From Ralstonia wenshanensis (lineage in GTDB: Bacteria > Pseudomonadota > Gammaproteobacteria > Burkholderiales > Burkholderiaceae): a DNA stretch of 64,000 bases. The translations under genes were made by a program, and so were the position numbers. Shown one piece after another: positions 36,092 to 45,159 of this stretch; position 1 is the first letter of the stretch; each line of letters begins with the position of its first letter. The DNA lies in NCBI RefSeq assembly GCF_021173085.1, contig NZ_CP076412.1, positions 372,001-436,000 of the forward strand, read 5' to 3'. Under the pieces are notes generated by a model. The model did not search any database. It had not been told where the DNA came from and worked only from the letters and a program-made list of their open reading frames with translations.

Positions 36092-37489
36092 TCAGCGCTG
36101 TGCAACGCGGCTGGCGCTTTGGGCGCCGGCTTGCGTTGCCCGCACCGGCCGATAGCCGTCGGTAAGCGTCTTGAGGAAGGCAACGATGTCGCGCACGTCG
36201 GCCTCGGACAACACAGGCTTGTCACCCGGCTTGCCGCCAAACGGCCGCTCCATGTTGACGTTGGCGCGGTATTGGGCTGGCAGGTCGTCGAACTTGTCGA
36301 CCGTGCCGTCCGCCTTGCGCGGATACCACTTCTGCGGCTGGGTGTCGCGCTGGGCGTAGAAGCGCACCGCGTCTTCCAGCGAATGGATGGCCCCGTTGTG
36401 GAAGAACGTTTTGCGCAGCGCCACGTTGCGCAGCGACGGCGTGCGGAAGCGGCCGCAATAGTCGGCGCGGTCTTTCAGATCGGTCCGGTCAGGCCCGCAC
36501 AGGCCCAGATCGAAGAACTTCGGATCGGCATTGGCTGCGAGCGTGCGGTTACGCGGTACGCCCACGGCAATGTGGCCGAAATCGGTGAAGGCCGGAAACG
36601 CCCCGTCCTGTTTGATGGCGCTCACATGGCAGGACGCGCAGTTGCCCTTGGCCGGATCGGCAAAGACCTGCAGCCCGCGCATCTCCTGCGGCGACAGCTT
36701 CACCTGTTTGCGCAAAAACGCGTCGTATTTGCTGTCATATGGATAGAACTCGGACGGCGTCTGCTGGAAGACCTCAAGCACCATCAGCGCCGCGCGGAAG
36801 GCTGTGTCTTCGTTGTCCAGGATGTCGTTGCCAAACACTTGGCGGAAGGCCTGCGCATGGCGGCCATTGCGCAGCTTGGCCACCACGGCGGCCTGCGTGC
36901 CGTTGGCCATCTCGTGCGCAGACAACAGCGGGATGCGTGCCTGGTCGTGTGTGGACGACACGCGGCCGTCCCAGGTGTAGCCCCCGGTCGGGCCCTGGTC
37001 TTCCGAGTCGTTACCGTCGTTCTCGTAGAAATGCTCGGTGAACGCAGGCACGTTCTGGATATAGCGCAATGACGGCGCGGCACGTACGCCGGTCTTGCGC
37101 ATGTCTGCGCCACCCAGCTGCACTGACAGATCATTCGGCGGGCCGTAGGCGTGCGTCGGGCTATGGCAGCTTGCGCAGGACTGCTTGCCCGAAGCAGACA
37201 GGGCAGGATCAAAAAACAGCGCCTTGCCCAATGCCGTCATCGCCGGCACCGATGGGCGGCGCGTGGCCATGATCGTGTAGAAGGCTCTTTCGTATGCCGG
37301 CGCCGCTGCGGGCTTGGCGGATGTTGCTGCAGCAGCCGCTGCTGCCGGTGCCGAAGCTCCCACGGTTGCGGCATGGGCCACCGCTGCTTCGCCACGGCCG
37401 CAACCGCTCAGTCCGGCCGCCAGCCCAACAAGCACAAGCGCAGAAACGGCGGTCACGCGACGAGTTGCAACAGGCAGAAGGCGGCGCAT
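36092..37489 (-). CDS. Di-haem cytochrome c peroxidase family lipoprotein
   Basis: A 465-aa periplasmic protein with a lipobox-like LSGC after an N-terminal hydrophobic segment, then an Ala-rich linker. Two haem-binding CxxCH motifs are present: SCASCHSPTHAYG (first, high-potential domain) and NCASCHVSA (second domain). This is the layout of bacterial cytochrome c peroxidase/MauG enzymes that reduce H2O2 or carry out related oxidations. The length is greater than the classical CcpA (about 340 aa) because of the N-terminal extension. It is divergent from the phosphatase gene. Confidence 0.88.
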   Translation of the reverse strand: MRRLLPVATRRVTAVSALVLVGLAAGLSGCGRGEAAVAHAATVGASAPAAAAAAATSAKPAAAPAYERAFYTIMATRRPSVPAMTALGKALFFDPALSASGKQSCASCHSPTHAYGPPNDLSVQLGGADMRKTGVRAAPSLRYIQNVPAFTEHFYENDGNDSEDQGPTGGYTWDGRVSSTHDQARIPLLSAHEMANGTQAAVVAKLRNGRHAQAFRQVFGNDILDNEDTAFRAALMVLEVFQQTPSEFYPYDSKYDAFLRKQVKLSPQEMRGLQVFADPAKGNCASCHVSAIKQDGAFPAFTDFGHIAVGVPRNRTLAANADPKFFDLGLCGPDRTDLKDRADYCGRFRTPSLRNVALRKTFFHNGAIHSLEDAVRFYAQRDTQPQKWYPRKADGTVDKFDDLPAQYRANVNMERPFGGKPGDKPVLSEADVRDIVAFLKTLTDGYRPVRATQAGAQSASRVAQR

Positions 37490-37550
37490 TTGCGATAAGC
37501 GAAATGTTGGGAGCCTTGCAACTTAGCATGGCTCCCATGACACTTTGATG

Positions 37551-37568
37551 TCGTCAAACATGTGTCAC
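37551..37568 (+). promoter_or_regulatory. Pho-box-like sequence and inverted repeat upstream of the AcpA-type gene
   Basis: TCGTCAA-ACAT-GTGTCAC has two GTCA cores 11 bp apart, the spacing of PhoB boxes, with 10 of 14 consensus positions. The same place forms an inverted repeat of TGACAC (37539-37544) and GTGTCA (37562-37567). It lies 196 bp upstream of the lipoprotein start. Confidence 0.35.
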
Positions 37569-37763
37569 GTCAGCCCTTGGAGAGGTCCCATGGTGGCAAA
37601 TGTCTTCAAACGTTCGGTGGCGCCCCTGCTCATCCTGATGTTGGTGATCACGCTGAACTGGGCCGAAATCGGGGCTGCGCCTGCGTTTTCATCATCAACT
37701 TGTCACACACGAAGCACAGACTCCCGCTCGCTTTCGTCCCCCACACAACAATCCAGGGAAATC

Positions 37764-39926
37764 ATGAGCCGAGCGCTTCGTCTTTTGCCGCTGACCGCGT
37801 TGGTTGCGGCCAGCATGTCTGCCTGTGGTGGCAGTGATTCGAGCAGCACTGCCTCCGCGTCCACCTCGGGCGTGGTGACCGGCAGCTACTTCGAGCATGC
37901 CAAGGTCTGTATCGACGCCAACAACAACGGCAAGTGCGATTCGGGTGAAACCAGCACCTATACCGATGCGAACGGCGCCTACACGCTGGCAGGCTCCGGC
38001 CCCGTCACCGTTGAAATCGGCACGGACGCCTTCCGCAACGATCCGGACACCGGTGCACACACGGCGATCACGCGACCGCTGGTGTTCCGCGCACCGGCCG
38101 GCGCCAACGCTGTTGTCAGCGCCATCTCGACCGAACTGGCTGTGCTGATGGACAGCAACGGCGGCGATATCAACGCTGCCAAGACGGCACTCGCCGCCCG
38201 CCTGGGCGTGACGGTCGACAAGCTGCTGGAAGACCACAACAAGGAAGCCGACGCCGGCACGAAGGCTGCGCTGCAGGCTGAAATCGACCAGGCCATCGAT
38301 CTGATCGCCGACGCCGTTGCCAATGGCGGCGACATCGGCAAGAGCCTGCGCGACGGCGTGGCCAAGCGCGTGGCGCTGGCCAACAACGTCAAGACGATCG
38401 TGGTGATCTACGCAGAAAACCGCGGCTTCGACAACCTGTACGGCCTGTTCCCGGGCGCCAACGGCATCCCCGGCGTGAACCCCACCTCGACCGGCACCGC
38501 TGTTGCGCAGAAGGACTTCGACGGCTCCGTGCTGCCGACGCTGCCGCCCACCTGGGGCGGCGTGACCGCAGCCGGTCAAAGCGTGCAGATCACGCAGGCG
38601 TCCACCGCCAATATGCCCAACCAGATGTTCCAGATCGACAGCGCCTCGGGCTTCGGCAGCACGGGCACGGCGGTCGGTCAGAACGTCATCACGCGCGACC
38701 TCTGGCACCGCTTCTACCAGAACCAGATGCAGATCAACGGCGGCAAGAACGACAAGTTCGCCGCCTTTGCCGATGCCGGCGGCCTGACCATGGGCTACTA
38801 CGACGGCAGCAAGATGGCCATGTGGAACATCGCCAAGCAATACACGCTGGCGGACAACTTCTTCATGGGCGCCTTCGGCGGTTCGTTCCTGAACCACCAA
38901 TACCTGATCTGCGCGTGCGCACCGATCTATCCGAACGCAAAGGCGTCGCCGGCGGTCAATAGCATCGCCAACGTCAAGACGAATGCAGACGGCAGCCCGA
39001 CCCTCATCCCGGCTGCAAGCTCGGTGATGGCTGGTGCCCCGACCTCGTACGCCGGCGCCGCCGATGATGGCAACGCCACGAAGGACGGCAACCTGACGCC
39101 GGTCGACAGCAACGGCAACTCATACGCCGTCAACACGATGCAGCCGCCGTACCAGCCGTCCGGCAACGCCGTGGCCAGCGGCAACACGGCCTACGCCGAT
39201 CCGACCAAGGCCACCACCCTGCCGAAGCAGTCCACCACCAACATCGGTGACCTGCTGACCGCCCGTGGCGTGGACTGGGCCTGGTACGCCGGCGCCTGGA
39301 ACGCGGCCCTTGCCGACGCTCCGAACGCCACGCGCAGCGTGATCTACAGCGGCTCGATCCAGTTCCAGCCGCACCACCAGCCGTTCAACTACTTCAGCCG
39401 CTTCGACCCGGCGACGGCGACCGGCGCTGCTGAACGTGCTGCTCACCTGCGCGACTACGACGCCGCCTTCCTGCAAGACGCAGCCGCCGGCAAGCTGCCC
39501 GCTGTCACGTTCTACAAGCCGCAAGGCAACCTGAACCAGCACCCGGGCTATGCCAACGTGGCTGACGGCGACGCGCACATCGCCAACGTGATCGCTCAAC
39601 TGCAGAAGAGCCCGCAGTGGAAGAACATGGTGATCGTCGTGACGTATGACGAAAACGGTGGCTTCTACGACCACGCCACGGTGCCGAAGGCTGACCGTTG
39701 GGGCCCGGGCACGCGTATCCCGGCGATCATCGTCTCGCCGTTCGCCAAGAAGGGTTTCGTTGACCACACCCAGTACGACACGGCTTCGGTCCTGCGCCTG
39801 ATCACGCACCGCTTCGACCTGCCGACGCTGCCGGGTATCAAGCAACGTGACGCGGCCCTCGTCTCCAACGGCAACAAGCCGATGGGCGACCTGACCAACG
39901 CGCTGGACTTCACGCAAGCGCAATAA
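37764..39926 (+). CDS. AcpA-type acid phosphatase/phospholipase C lipoprotein
   Basis: 720 aa from the ATG at 37764, with AGGGAA just upstream and a lipobox-like MSACGG; a longer frame from 37590 also has a ribosome site. An N-terminal carboxypeptidase-regulatory-like repeat (about 38-90, VCIDANNNGKCDSGETSTY) precedes the phosphoesterase domain, which contains VVIYAENRGFDNLYGLFPG, GGSFLNHQYLICACAP, and VVTYDENGGFYDHA, the metal-site motifs of the AcpA/phospholipase C superfamily. It is a secreted or surface-anchored enzyme that releases phosphate. Divergent from the peroxidase gene. Confidence 0.9.
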   Translation: MSRALRLLPLTALVAASMSACGGSDSSSTASASTSGVVTGSYFEHAKVCIDANNNGKCDSGETSTYTDANGAYTLAGSGPVTVEIGTDAFRNDPDTGAHTAITRPLVFRAPAGANAVVSAISTELAVLMDSNGGDINAAKTALAARLGVTVDKLLEDHNKEADAGTKAALQAEIDQAIDLIADAVANGGDIGKSLRDGVAKRVALANNVKTIVVIYAENRGFDNLYGLFPGANGIPGVNPTSTGTAVAQKDFDGSVLPTLPPTWGGVTAAGQSVQITQASTANMPNQMFQIDSASGFGSTGTAVGQNVITRDLWHRFYQNQMQINGGKNDKFAAFADAGGLTMGYYDGSKMAMWNIAKQYTLADNFFMGAFGGSFLNHQYLICACAPIYPNAKASPAVNSIANVKTNADGSPTLIPAASSVMAGAPTSYAGAADDGNATKDGNLTPVDSNGNSYAVNTMQPPYQPSGNAVASGNTAYADPTKATTLPKQSTTNIGDLLTARGVDWAWYAGAWNAALADAPNATRSVIYSGSIQFQPHHQPFNYFSRFDPATATGAAERAAHLRDYDAAFLQDAAAGKLPAVTFYKPQGNLNQHPGYANVADGDAHIANVIAQLQKSPQWKNMVIVVTYDENGGFYDHATVPKADRWGPGTRIPAIIVSPFAKKGFVDHTQYDTASVLRLITHRFDLPTLPGIKQRDAALVSNGNKPMGDLTNALDFTQAQ

Positions 39927-39946
39927 AGCAGCAGCGCAGTCCTGAG

Positions 39947-39984
39947 AAAAAGGCGGCCCGGAGCAATCCTGGCCGCCTTTTCTT
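39947..39984. terminator. Bidirectional terminator after the AcpA-type gene
   Basis: AAAAAGGCGGCC (39947-39958) pairs with GGCCGCCTTTT (39971-39981) across a 12-nt loop; TTTTCTTT follows on the plus strand and a matching T tract on the minus strand. It separates the convergent phosphatase and dodecin genes. Confidence 0.85.
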
Positions 39985-39990
39985 TACCCG

Positions 39991-40239
39991 CTATTTCCCC
40001 TTCTTCTTGCCTGCGGGCTTCTCGCTTTCCAGCGTTTCGAGCCGCATGCCCACCTTGATCGTCACCTGCCAGTGGGCGATCCTGCCGTCGACCAGGTGGC
40101 CGCGGGTTTCCAGCACTTCAAACCAGTCCAGATACTTGAGCGTCTCGCCCGCTCGCGCGATGGCGTTGCGGACGGCTGCATCGCTGGAGTCGGGTGAAGA
40201 GCCGACCAGCTCGATCATCTTGTACGTATGGGAACCCAT
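39991..40239 (-). CDS. Dodecin (flavin-binding storage protein)
   Basis: 82 aa from the ATG at 40239 ([18 protein letters not shown]), with AAGGAGG upstream; the longer frame is unsupported. The compact dodecin fold is shown by [33 protein letters not shown] and the strand [13 protein letters not shown]. Dodecins form hollow dodecamers that store flavin. The C-terminal tail is Lys-rich, about 12 residues longer than the usual 68-70 aa. The terminator at 39947 separates it from the phosphatase gene. Confidence 0.9.
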   Translation of the reverse strand: MGSHTYKMIELVGSSPDSSDAAVRNAIARAGETLKYLDWFEVLETRGHLVDGRIAHWQVTIKVGMRLETLESEKPAGKKKGK

Positions 40240-40593
40240 ATCGCCTCCTTGTTGGCATGGTTGGAACGTCGGCAGGGTGCCTGCAAGGCGCGATATGCAT
40301 GCGGCTGGCATGCGATGCGCGCGCCATTGCACTTACCAGAATGGCACCTGTCCCTCCGCCTTGATAGCCCGGATTTGCACGGGGCCAAAAAATCCTGGCG
40401 GTTAATTGCGTTTACAAATCTGACAAATCTCGTCAACGGACCGACGCGTGGCGTCAAACCCGCGCGCGGGACAAACCCCTGATGGCGGTTGAGCTGCCAT
40501 TTTTCGGGCGGTCGCACGGCATGTCCGTGCCGGACGGGGCTGGTACGGAACCTGCGTTGGAGTGCACACCCGTTTCCCCGAAGAGGAGGCGCC

Positions 40594-40875
40594 ATGCGCC
40601 ACCCAGAACAACAAGCCCCCGCCTCATACTCGCCGCTGTCGGCCGTAGCGCCGACGCCGCGGGCGACACAGGAAACCGCGCGACTGGTCGCAGAGACCAT
40701 CCCCTTCAATCTCGAGCGCAACGGCCGGAGCATCGAAGCCACCTATTCGACCCGCAACGGCATCGTGACGGTCAAATACCGCGGCAAGACGCTGTCCACG
40801 TATTCGCCGCAGGGCGCCGAAGCCGACTACAAGGCAGTCGCCCGCCAACTGCTTAGCGTCATGCTGACCATCTGA
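40594..40875 (+). CDS. Small conserved-looking hypothetical protein
   Basis: 93 aa from the ATG at 40594, with GAGGAGG 4 nt upstream, which rules out the longer readings from 40482. The sequence is soluble and begins MRHPEQQAPASYSPLS; a compact C-terminal half (IPFNLERNGRSIEATYSTRNGIVTVKYRGKTLSTYS) looks like a short beta-rich domain. I do not recognise the family. It is followed by a convergent DUF3175-like gene 17 bp away. Confidence 0.6.
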   Translation: MRHPEQQAPASYSPLSAVAPTPRATQETARLVAETIPFNLERNGRSIEATYSTRNGIVTVKYRGKTLSTYSPQGAEADYKAVARQLLSVMLTI

Positions 40876-40892
40876 GCGCCGCCGCACTTTCA

Positions 40893-41255
40893 TCAGTGCC
40901 GGGCCTTGGCCGTGCTGTGCGCAGGGCGGCCGAACTCCGCACGCAGCGCATCCTTGGCACGCTCCAGAATCCGGCGCCGCCCGGCGCCCAGGTTGTGCCC
41001 CGCCCGATTGATATAGAACGTCAGCATTGACATGGCCGACTGGAACGCCGTCCCCTTGCGCCGCCGGCTGTGCTCGGCCGAAGCCTTGAGCGACGCCGCA
41101 ATCCGCGCAGGGCTGCGCGCCTTGAAGATGTCCGGTTCGATGTCCAGCGCGTCGCTGGTCTCCATCACATGGTGCGACCAGCGGCGTCTCTTCGCCTTGG
41201 CCTTCGATGATTTGGCGGCCGCCGGCTTCGACCTGGCGTGGTGCGTGGCCATCAT
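40893..41255 (-). CDS. DUF3175-like small basic protein
   Basis: 120 aa from the ATG at 41255 (AGGAG, 5-nt spacing). A Lys/Arg-rich N-terminal stretch (KPAAAKSSKAKAKRRRWS) leads to HHVMETSDALDIEPDIFKARSPARIAASLKASAEHSRRRKG and SAMSMLTFYINRAGHNL, the pattern of DUF3175 proteins, which are small basic proteins of unknown function often found near stress genes. The strong positive charge suggests nucleic-acid contact, but that is inference. Confidence 0.75.
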   Translation of the reverse strand: MMATHHARSKPAAAKSSKAKAKRRRWSHHVMETSDALDIEPDIFKARSPARIAASLKASAEHSRRRKGTAFQSAMSMLTFYINRAGHNLGAGRRRILERAKDALRAEFGRPAHSTAKARH

Positions 41256-41374
41256 GAAATCTCCTGTAATGATGTACTGGCAGTTCCGCAAGCCGCATAC
41301 CCGCGCGGGCGGCTACAACGGGGCGACTTCCGTTACGATGACGGACGCTTCACGCCTCTTTTCCGCCTCCTTCA

Positions 41375-42703
41375 TTGATCGCCGGGCTCCGGCGCACATC
41401 CAACGTGTCTGGCGACGCCGGTCTTTCTCCCGCCTCCTCTTCCGCATCCGCGCAAACGTCGTCAGATGCGCCGTTCTCCTACCCCGCCTTCCGACTGTTC
41501 TGGTTCGCTCGGCTATCCACCACGTTCGCGTACCAGATGTTCGGCGTGGCCGTCGGCTGGCAGATCTACGACCTGACGCGCAGCGCCTATGTGCTTGGGC
41601 TGGTCGGGCTGGCGCAGTTCCTGCCGTCGGTGGTGTTGGTGCTGGCCTCCGGCCATATTGCGGACCGCTACGACCGGCGGTACGTCGTGCGCGCCTGCCA
41701 GGCCGTCGAAGCCCTGGTTGCACTCGCGCTGGCCGTCTTGGCAGCCAATGGGCACACCGGCGTGCAGCCCATCTTCCTGTGCGTGGTCGTCATTGGCGCA
41801 ATGCGTGCATTCGAGACGCCGACGCTGCAAGCGTTATTGCCGACGCTGGTACCCCTGCAGGCATTGCCGCGCGCGGTGGCCCTGTCCAGTTCGGCCGGGC
41901 AGACCGGCGTCATCCTGGGGCCGGCGCTGGGTGGCTTTCTGTACGTGGCCGGCGCGCCGGTGGTGTATGCCACGGCAGCCGGGCTCTTTTTGCTCGCGCA
42001 CGTATTGCTGGCGCGGGTGCGGATGGAGCGCGCGGCGCCGGTCAGCACGCCGGTGAGCCTCGAATCGCTGTTTGCGGGCATCGCCTTCATCAAGGGGCGG
42101 CCGGTGGTGCTGGGCGCCATCTCGCTCGACCTGTTTGCCGTGCTGCTGGGCGGGGCAACGGCGCTGCTGCCGATCTACGCGCGCGACATCCTGGGCACAG
42201 GCGCATGGGGGCTGGGGCTGCTGCGCTCGGCGCCGGCGGTGGGAGCGCTGGGCATGGCACTCTTCCTGGCGCACCGCCCGCTGGATCGGCACGTTGGCCG
42301 GGTGATGTTTGCCGCCGTGGCGGTGTTTGGGCTGGCAACGCTGGTGTTCGGGGTGTCGCGCTGGCTGCCGGTGTCGATGTTGGCGCTGGTGCTGCTGGGC
42401 GCGTCGGACATGATCAGCGTGGTGATCCGGACGTCGCTGGTGCAGCTCGACACGCCCGATGCCATGCGCGGGCGCGTGAGCGCGGTCAATTCAGTGTTCG
42501 TGGGCGCGTCCAACCAGTTGGGCGAATTCGAATCGGGCATGTTGGCCGGGCTGCTGGGGCCAGTGGCCTCGGTGGTGATTGGTGGCCTGGGCACGCTCTT
42601 GGTGGTGGCAGCCTGGATGCGGCTGTTCCCGGCCCTGACGCACCGCGACCGCATGCGCGATCCGCATCCAGAGCACACCGGACACCCCTCGTCAGGGGGA
42701 TAA
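41375..42703 (+). CDS. MFS exporter (EntS-like)
   Basis: A 442-aa, 12-helix major facilitator protein. It begins at a TTG at 41375 with no strong ribosome site; a GTG at 41405 is an alternative. The MFS signature GHIADRYDRRYVVR lies after helix 2. The body matches the enterobactin-exporter (EntS/MFS_3) type, with FETPTLQALLPTLVP and the late GRVSAVNSVFVGASNQLGEFESGMLA segment. Siderophore or drug export is possible. The N-terminal Ser-rich extension is longer than in EntS. The end of the gene lies 139 bp before the hybrid kinase. Confidence 0.85.
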   Translation: MIAGLRRTSNVSGDAGLSPASSSASAQTSSDAPFSYPAFRLFWFARLSTTFAYQMFGVAVGWQIYDLTRSAYVLGLVGLAQFLPSVVLVLASGHIADRYDRRYVVRACQAVEALVALALAVLAANGHTGVQPIFLCVVVIGAMRAFETPTLQALLPTLVPLQALPRAVALSSSAGQTGVILGPALGGFLYVAGAPVVYATAAGLFLLAHVLLARVRMERAAPVSTPVSLESLFAGIAFIKGRPVVLGAISLDLFAVLLGGATALLPIYARDILGTGAWGLGLLRSAPAVGALGMALFLAHRPLDRHVGRVMFAAVAVFGLATLVFGVSRWLPVSMLALVLLGASDMISVVIRTSLVQLDTPDAMRGRVSAVNSVFVGASNQLGEFESGMLAGLLGPVASVVIGGLGTLLVVAAWMRLFPALTHRDRMRDPHPEHTGHPSSGG

Positions 42704-42842
42704 ACCCGCAGACCCGCGCCGCTGGTGGCTTGAGCAAGAATCGGGCAGTGTCTTGCAAGCGTGTCAGCGAAACCCCGATGGCATCGACGGTGGCCAATTC
42801 GTATCCTGAGTCACCTTTGGCTGCCTTGTTCCACGCCCGGTA

Positions 42843-44891
42843 TTGCGCCCGACTGTGACGTCCATCCTGCCCTCTTCGTCCCGCCCGTCGGACGCGCGCG
42901 CTGCCGGCGCTGCCCGGCTGCCGGATCCCGGGCCTTTCAGCACCAGCGGGTTCAACGGTGCGCCGGCCATTCGTCCATCGGCGTGGCTGGTGGCGATCGG
43001 TGCGGCTGCTGTCGGCACGATCGGCCGGGTGCTGCTCGAATCGGCGATGGGCATCCACCTGCCCTTCTACCTTGCTTTTCCGGTGGTGACGATTGCCGCG
43101 TGGTACGGCGGCTTCTGGCCGGGGATGCTGGCCATCGTCTGCTATGCGGGGCTGTTCATGGGACTGGCCGCGCTGCAAAGCTGGCCCGCCGCCGTGCCGC
43201 TCACGCCAATCCAGATGACGGTGTTTGGGGTGGGTGCGCTGCTCATCTGCGCCTTGTGTGAGCAGTTGCGCCGGGCCCGCGCCGGGGCCGAACGGCGCGC
43301 GCGGGCCGAGACCCAGCAACGCCTGTCGCAGCAACGCCTGCTGGCGGCTCTGCAGGCTTCGCCCATTTCCCTCTACGACGTCGACAACACGATGCACTTC
43401 ACGTGGGTGCACAACCCCGTGTTCGGCCTGCAGCCCGAACAGCTGCTGGGGCGGACGGTGCGCGAAGTGTTCGGACGCCGCGCCGCATCGCGCCTGACCG
43501 AGGCGGGCCAGCGCGTCATCGCAACCGGCACACCGACGCGCGTGGAATTTGCCTTCCGGCGTCGCCACACGCAGCGGGTGGTCTACGACGTGGTGGTCAT
43601 GCCGCTGCGCGACGACACGGGCGAGATCATCGGCCTGACCAACGCCGTGATCGACATCAGCGAGCGCCGCCAGGCAGAGGCCCGCCGCACGCAGTTGCTC
43701 GAAGCCGAATCCCGCGCCCGCGAAGAAGCCGAGCGCGCCAGCCGCCTGAAAGACGATTTCCTGGCGACCGTCAGCCACGAGCTGCGCACGCCGCTCAACG
43801 CGGTGCTCGGCTGGGCGCAATTGCTGAACATGCGCGCCTACGATGAAGCGATGTTCAAGCGCGGCATTGAAGCCATCGAGCGCAGCGCCCGCACGCAAGT
43901 CCACCTGATCGACGATTTGCTCGACATGTCGGCCATCCTCTCGGGCAAGGTCCCGCTGGAGATCGGCCCCGTGGACCTGCCCGACGTGCTGGAGCGCGCG
44001 CGCGAGACCATCGAACCGATGGCGCGCCAGAAGAACATCACCATCGAGACTGAATTCCTGCCGGTGCCGATGCTGCAAGGCGACGCCGGGCGCCTGAAGC
44101 AGGTGTTCTGGAACCTGCTGGCCAACGCCGTCAAGTTCACGCCCGAGGGCGGGCACATCCGGCTCTCGGTACATCCGGCGCCTGAAGGCGTGGTCGCCAC
44201 CGTGCGCGACACCGGCATCGGCATCGAGCCGGCCTTCCTGCCGCATATCTTTGACCGCTTCCAGCAGGCGGATCTGTCGAGCACGCGCCGCCACGGCGGG
44301 CTCGGCCTCGGGCTGGCGATTGCCAAGCAGCTCGTCGAGCTGCACCACGGCCGCATCACCGCGGCCAGCAGCGGTGCCGACCGTGGCACCACCATGGCCG
44401 TGTCGCTACCGCTGCATGCAGCGCAACCGGGCGAACAGGCCAACCGAACGCCGGGTTTGGTAGCAGGGACGGGCATGCCGACGCTGGACGGCATCCGCGT
44501 GCTGGCGGTGGATGACAACCCCGAATCGCTCGGCGTGATCGCGCTGATGCTGGAGCGCTACGGCGCCGAGGTTGTTACCGTATCCAGTGGGGCTGCCGCG
44601 CTCGATGCGCTGGAACAGGCAGCCGCCAACGCCTACCCGTTCGATGCGCTGGTCAGCGATCTCGCCATGCCGGGCATGGACGGCATGCAGTTGGTACGGG
44701 CCGTGCGCGAACGCGGCCTGACTGAACTGCCCGCCATCGCCGTGACGGCGTTTGCGGACCCGATCCGCCTGAAGGCCGCGAAGGAAGCGGGTTACCAGTC
44801 CGTCATTACCAAGCCGATCTTCCCGGGAGAGCTGGGCCACGTGCTCGCCGCCAATGTGCATCGCAAGACCGGGCCGGAGACGCTGGTGTGA
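42843..44891 (+). CDS. Hybrid sensor histidine kinase
   Basis: 682 aa from a TTG at 42843. A DUF4118-like membrane sensor (about 40-130) is followed by a coiled-coil linker, PAS (about 165-280), HisKA with the phosphoacceptor in [23 protein letters not shown], HATPase (NLLANAVKFTPEGG, DTGIG, HGGLGLGLAI) and a C-terminal receiver with DLAMPGMDGMQLV (about 560-675). A hybrid layout usually feeds a phosphorelay; no partner phosphotransfer protein is beside it. The start is uncertain since several GTG/TTG codons lie near it. Confidence 0.9.
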   Translation: MRPTVTSILPSSSRPSDARAAGAARLPDPGPFSTSGFNGAPAIRPSAWLVAIGAAAVGTIGRVLLESAMGIHLPFYLAFPVVTIAAWYGGFWPGMLAIVCYAGLFMGLAALQSWPAAVPLTPIQMTVFGVGALLICALCEQLRRARAGAERRARAETQQRLSQQRLLAALQASPISLYDVDNTMHFTWVHNPVFGLQPEQLLGRTVREVFGRRAASRLTEAGQRVIATGTPTRVEFAFRRRHTQRVVYDVVVMPLRDDTGEIIGLTNAVIDISERRQAEARRTQLLEAESRAREEAERASRLKDDFLATVSHELRTPLNAVLGWAQLLNMRAYDEAMFKRGIEAIERSARTQVHLIDDLLDMSAILSGKVPLEIGPVDLPDVLERARETIEPMARQKNITIETEFLPVPMLQGDAGRLKQVFWNLLANAVKFTPEGGHIRLSVHPAPEGVVATVRDTGIGIEPAFLPHIFDRFQQADLSSTRRHGGLGLGLAIAKQLVELHHGRITAASSGADRGTTMAVSLPLHAAQPGEQANRTPGLVAGTGMPTLDGIRVLAVDDNPESLGVIALMLERYGAEVVTVSSGAAALDALEQAAANAYPFDALVSDLAMPGMDGMQLVRAVRERGLTELPAIAVTAFADPIRLKAAKEAGYQSVITKPIFPGELGHVLAANVHRKTGPETLV

Positions 44892-45159
44892 CACATGGTC
44901 AACCATGCCTTGACGGAATGGTTGATCGAACAAAAGTCATTGGCGCAAGTGGCGGCGTATCCGCATACTCAGCCGTCTGTGCCGATCGGTGGGCATCTCT
45001 CCCCAAGCAGTTGCCAGCACCCGCTCGCTCGATCGGCCAGCTTGCCCTTCCCATCAGCCGCGTTCGCGGTTGTCTGCCGTATCCATAAGAACGCCTGAAT
45101 CCTCCGTGCCCATTTGGGCTGCGCTGGCATTCGGGGCTCAGAGAGGAGACTGCATCGCC

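Noticed and set aside
37590-37763. Longer N-terminus of the AcpA-type protein from the ATG at 37590
   Set aside because: A ribosome-site-like GAGAGG precedes it, but it would place a second hydrophobic segment before the lipobox start; the start at 37764 fits a lipoprotein better.
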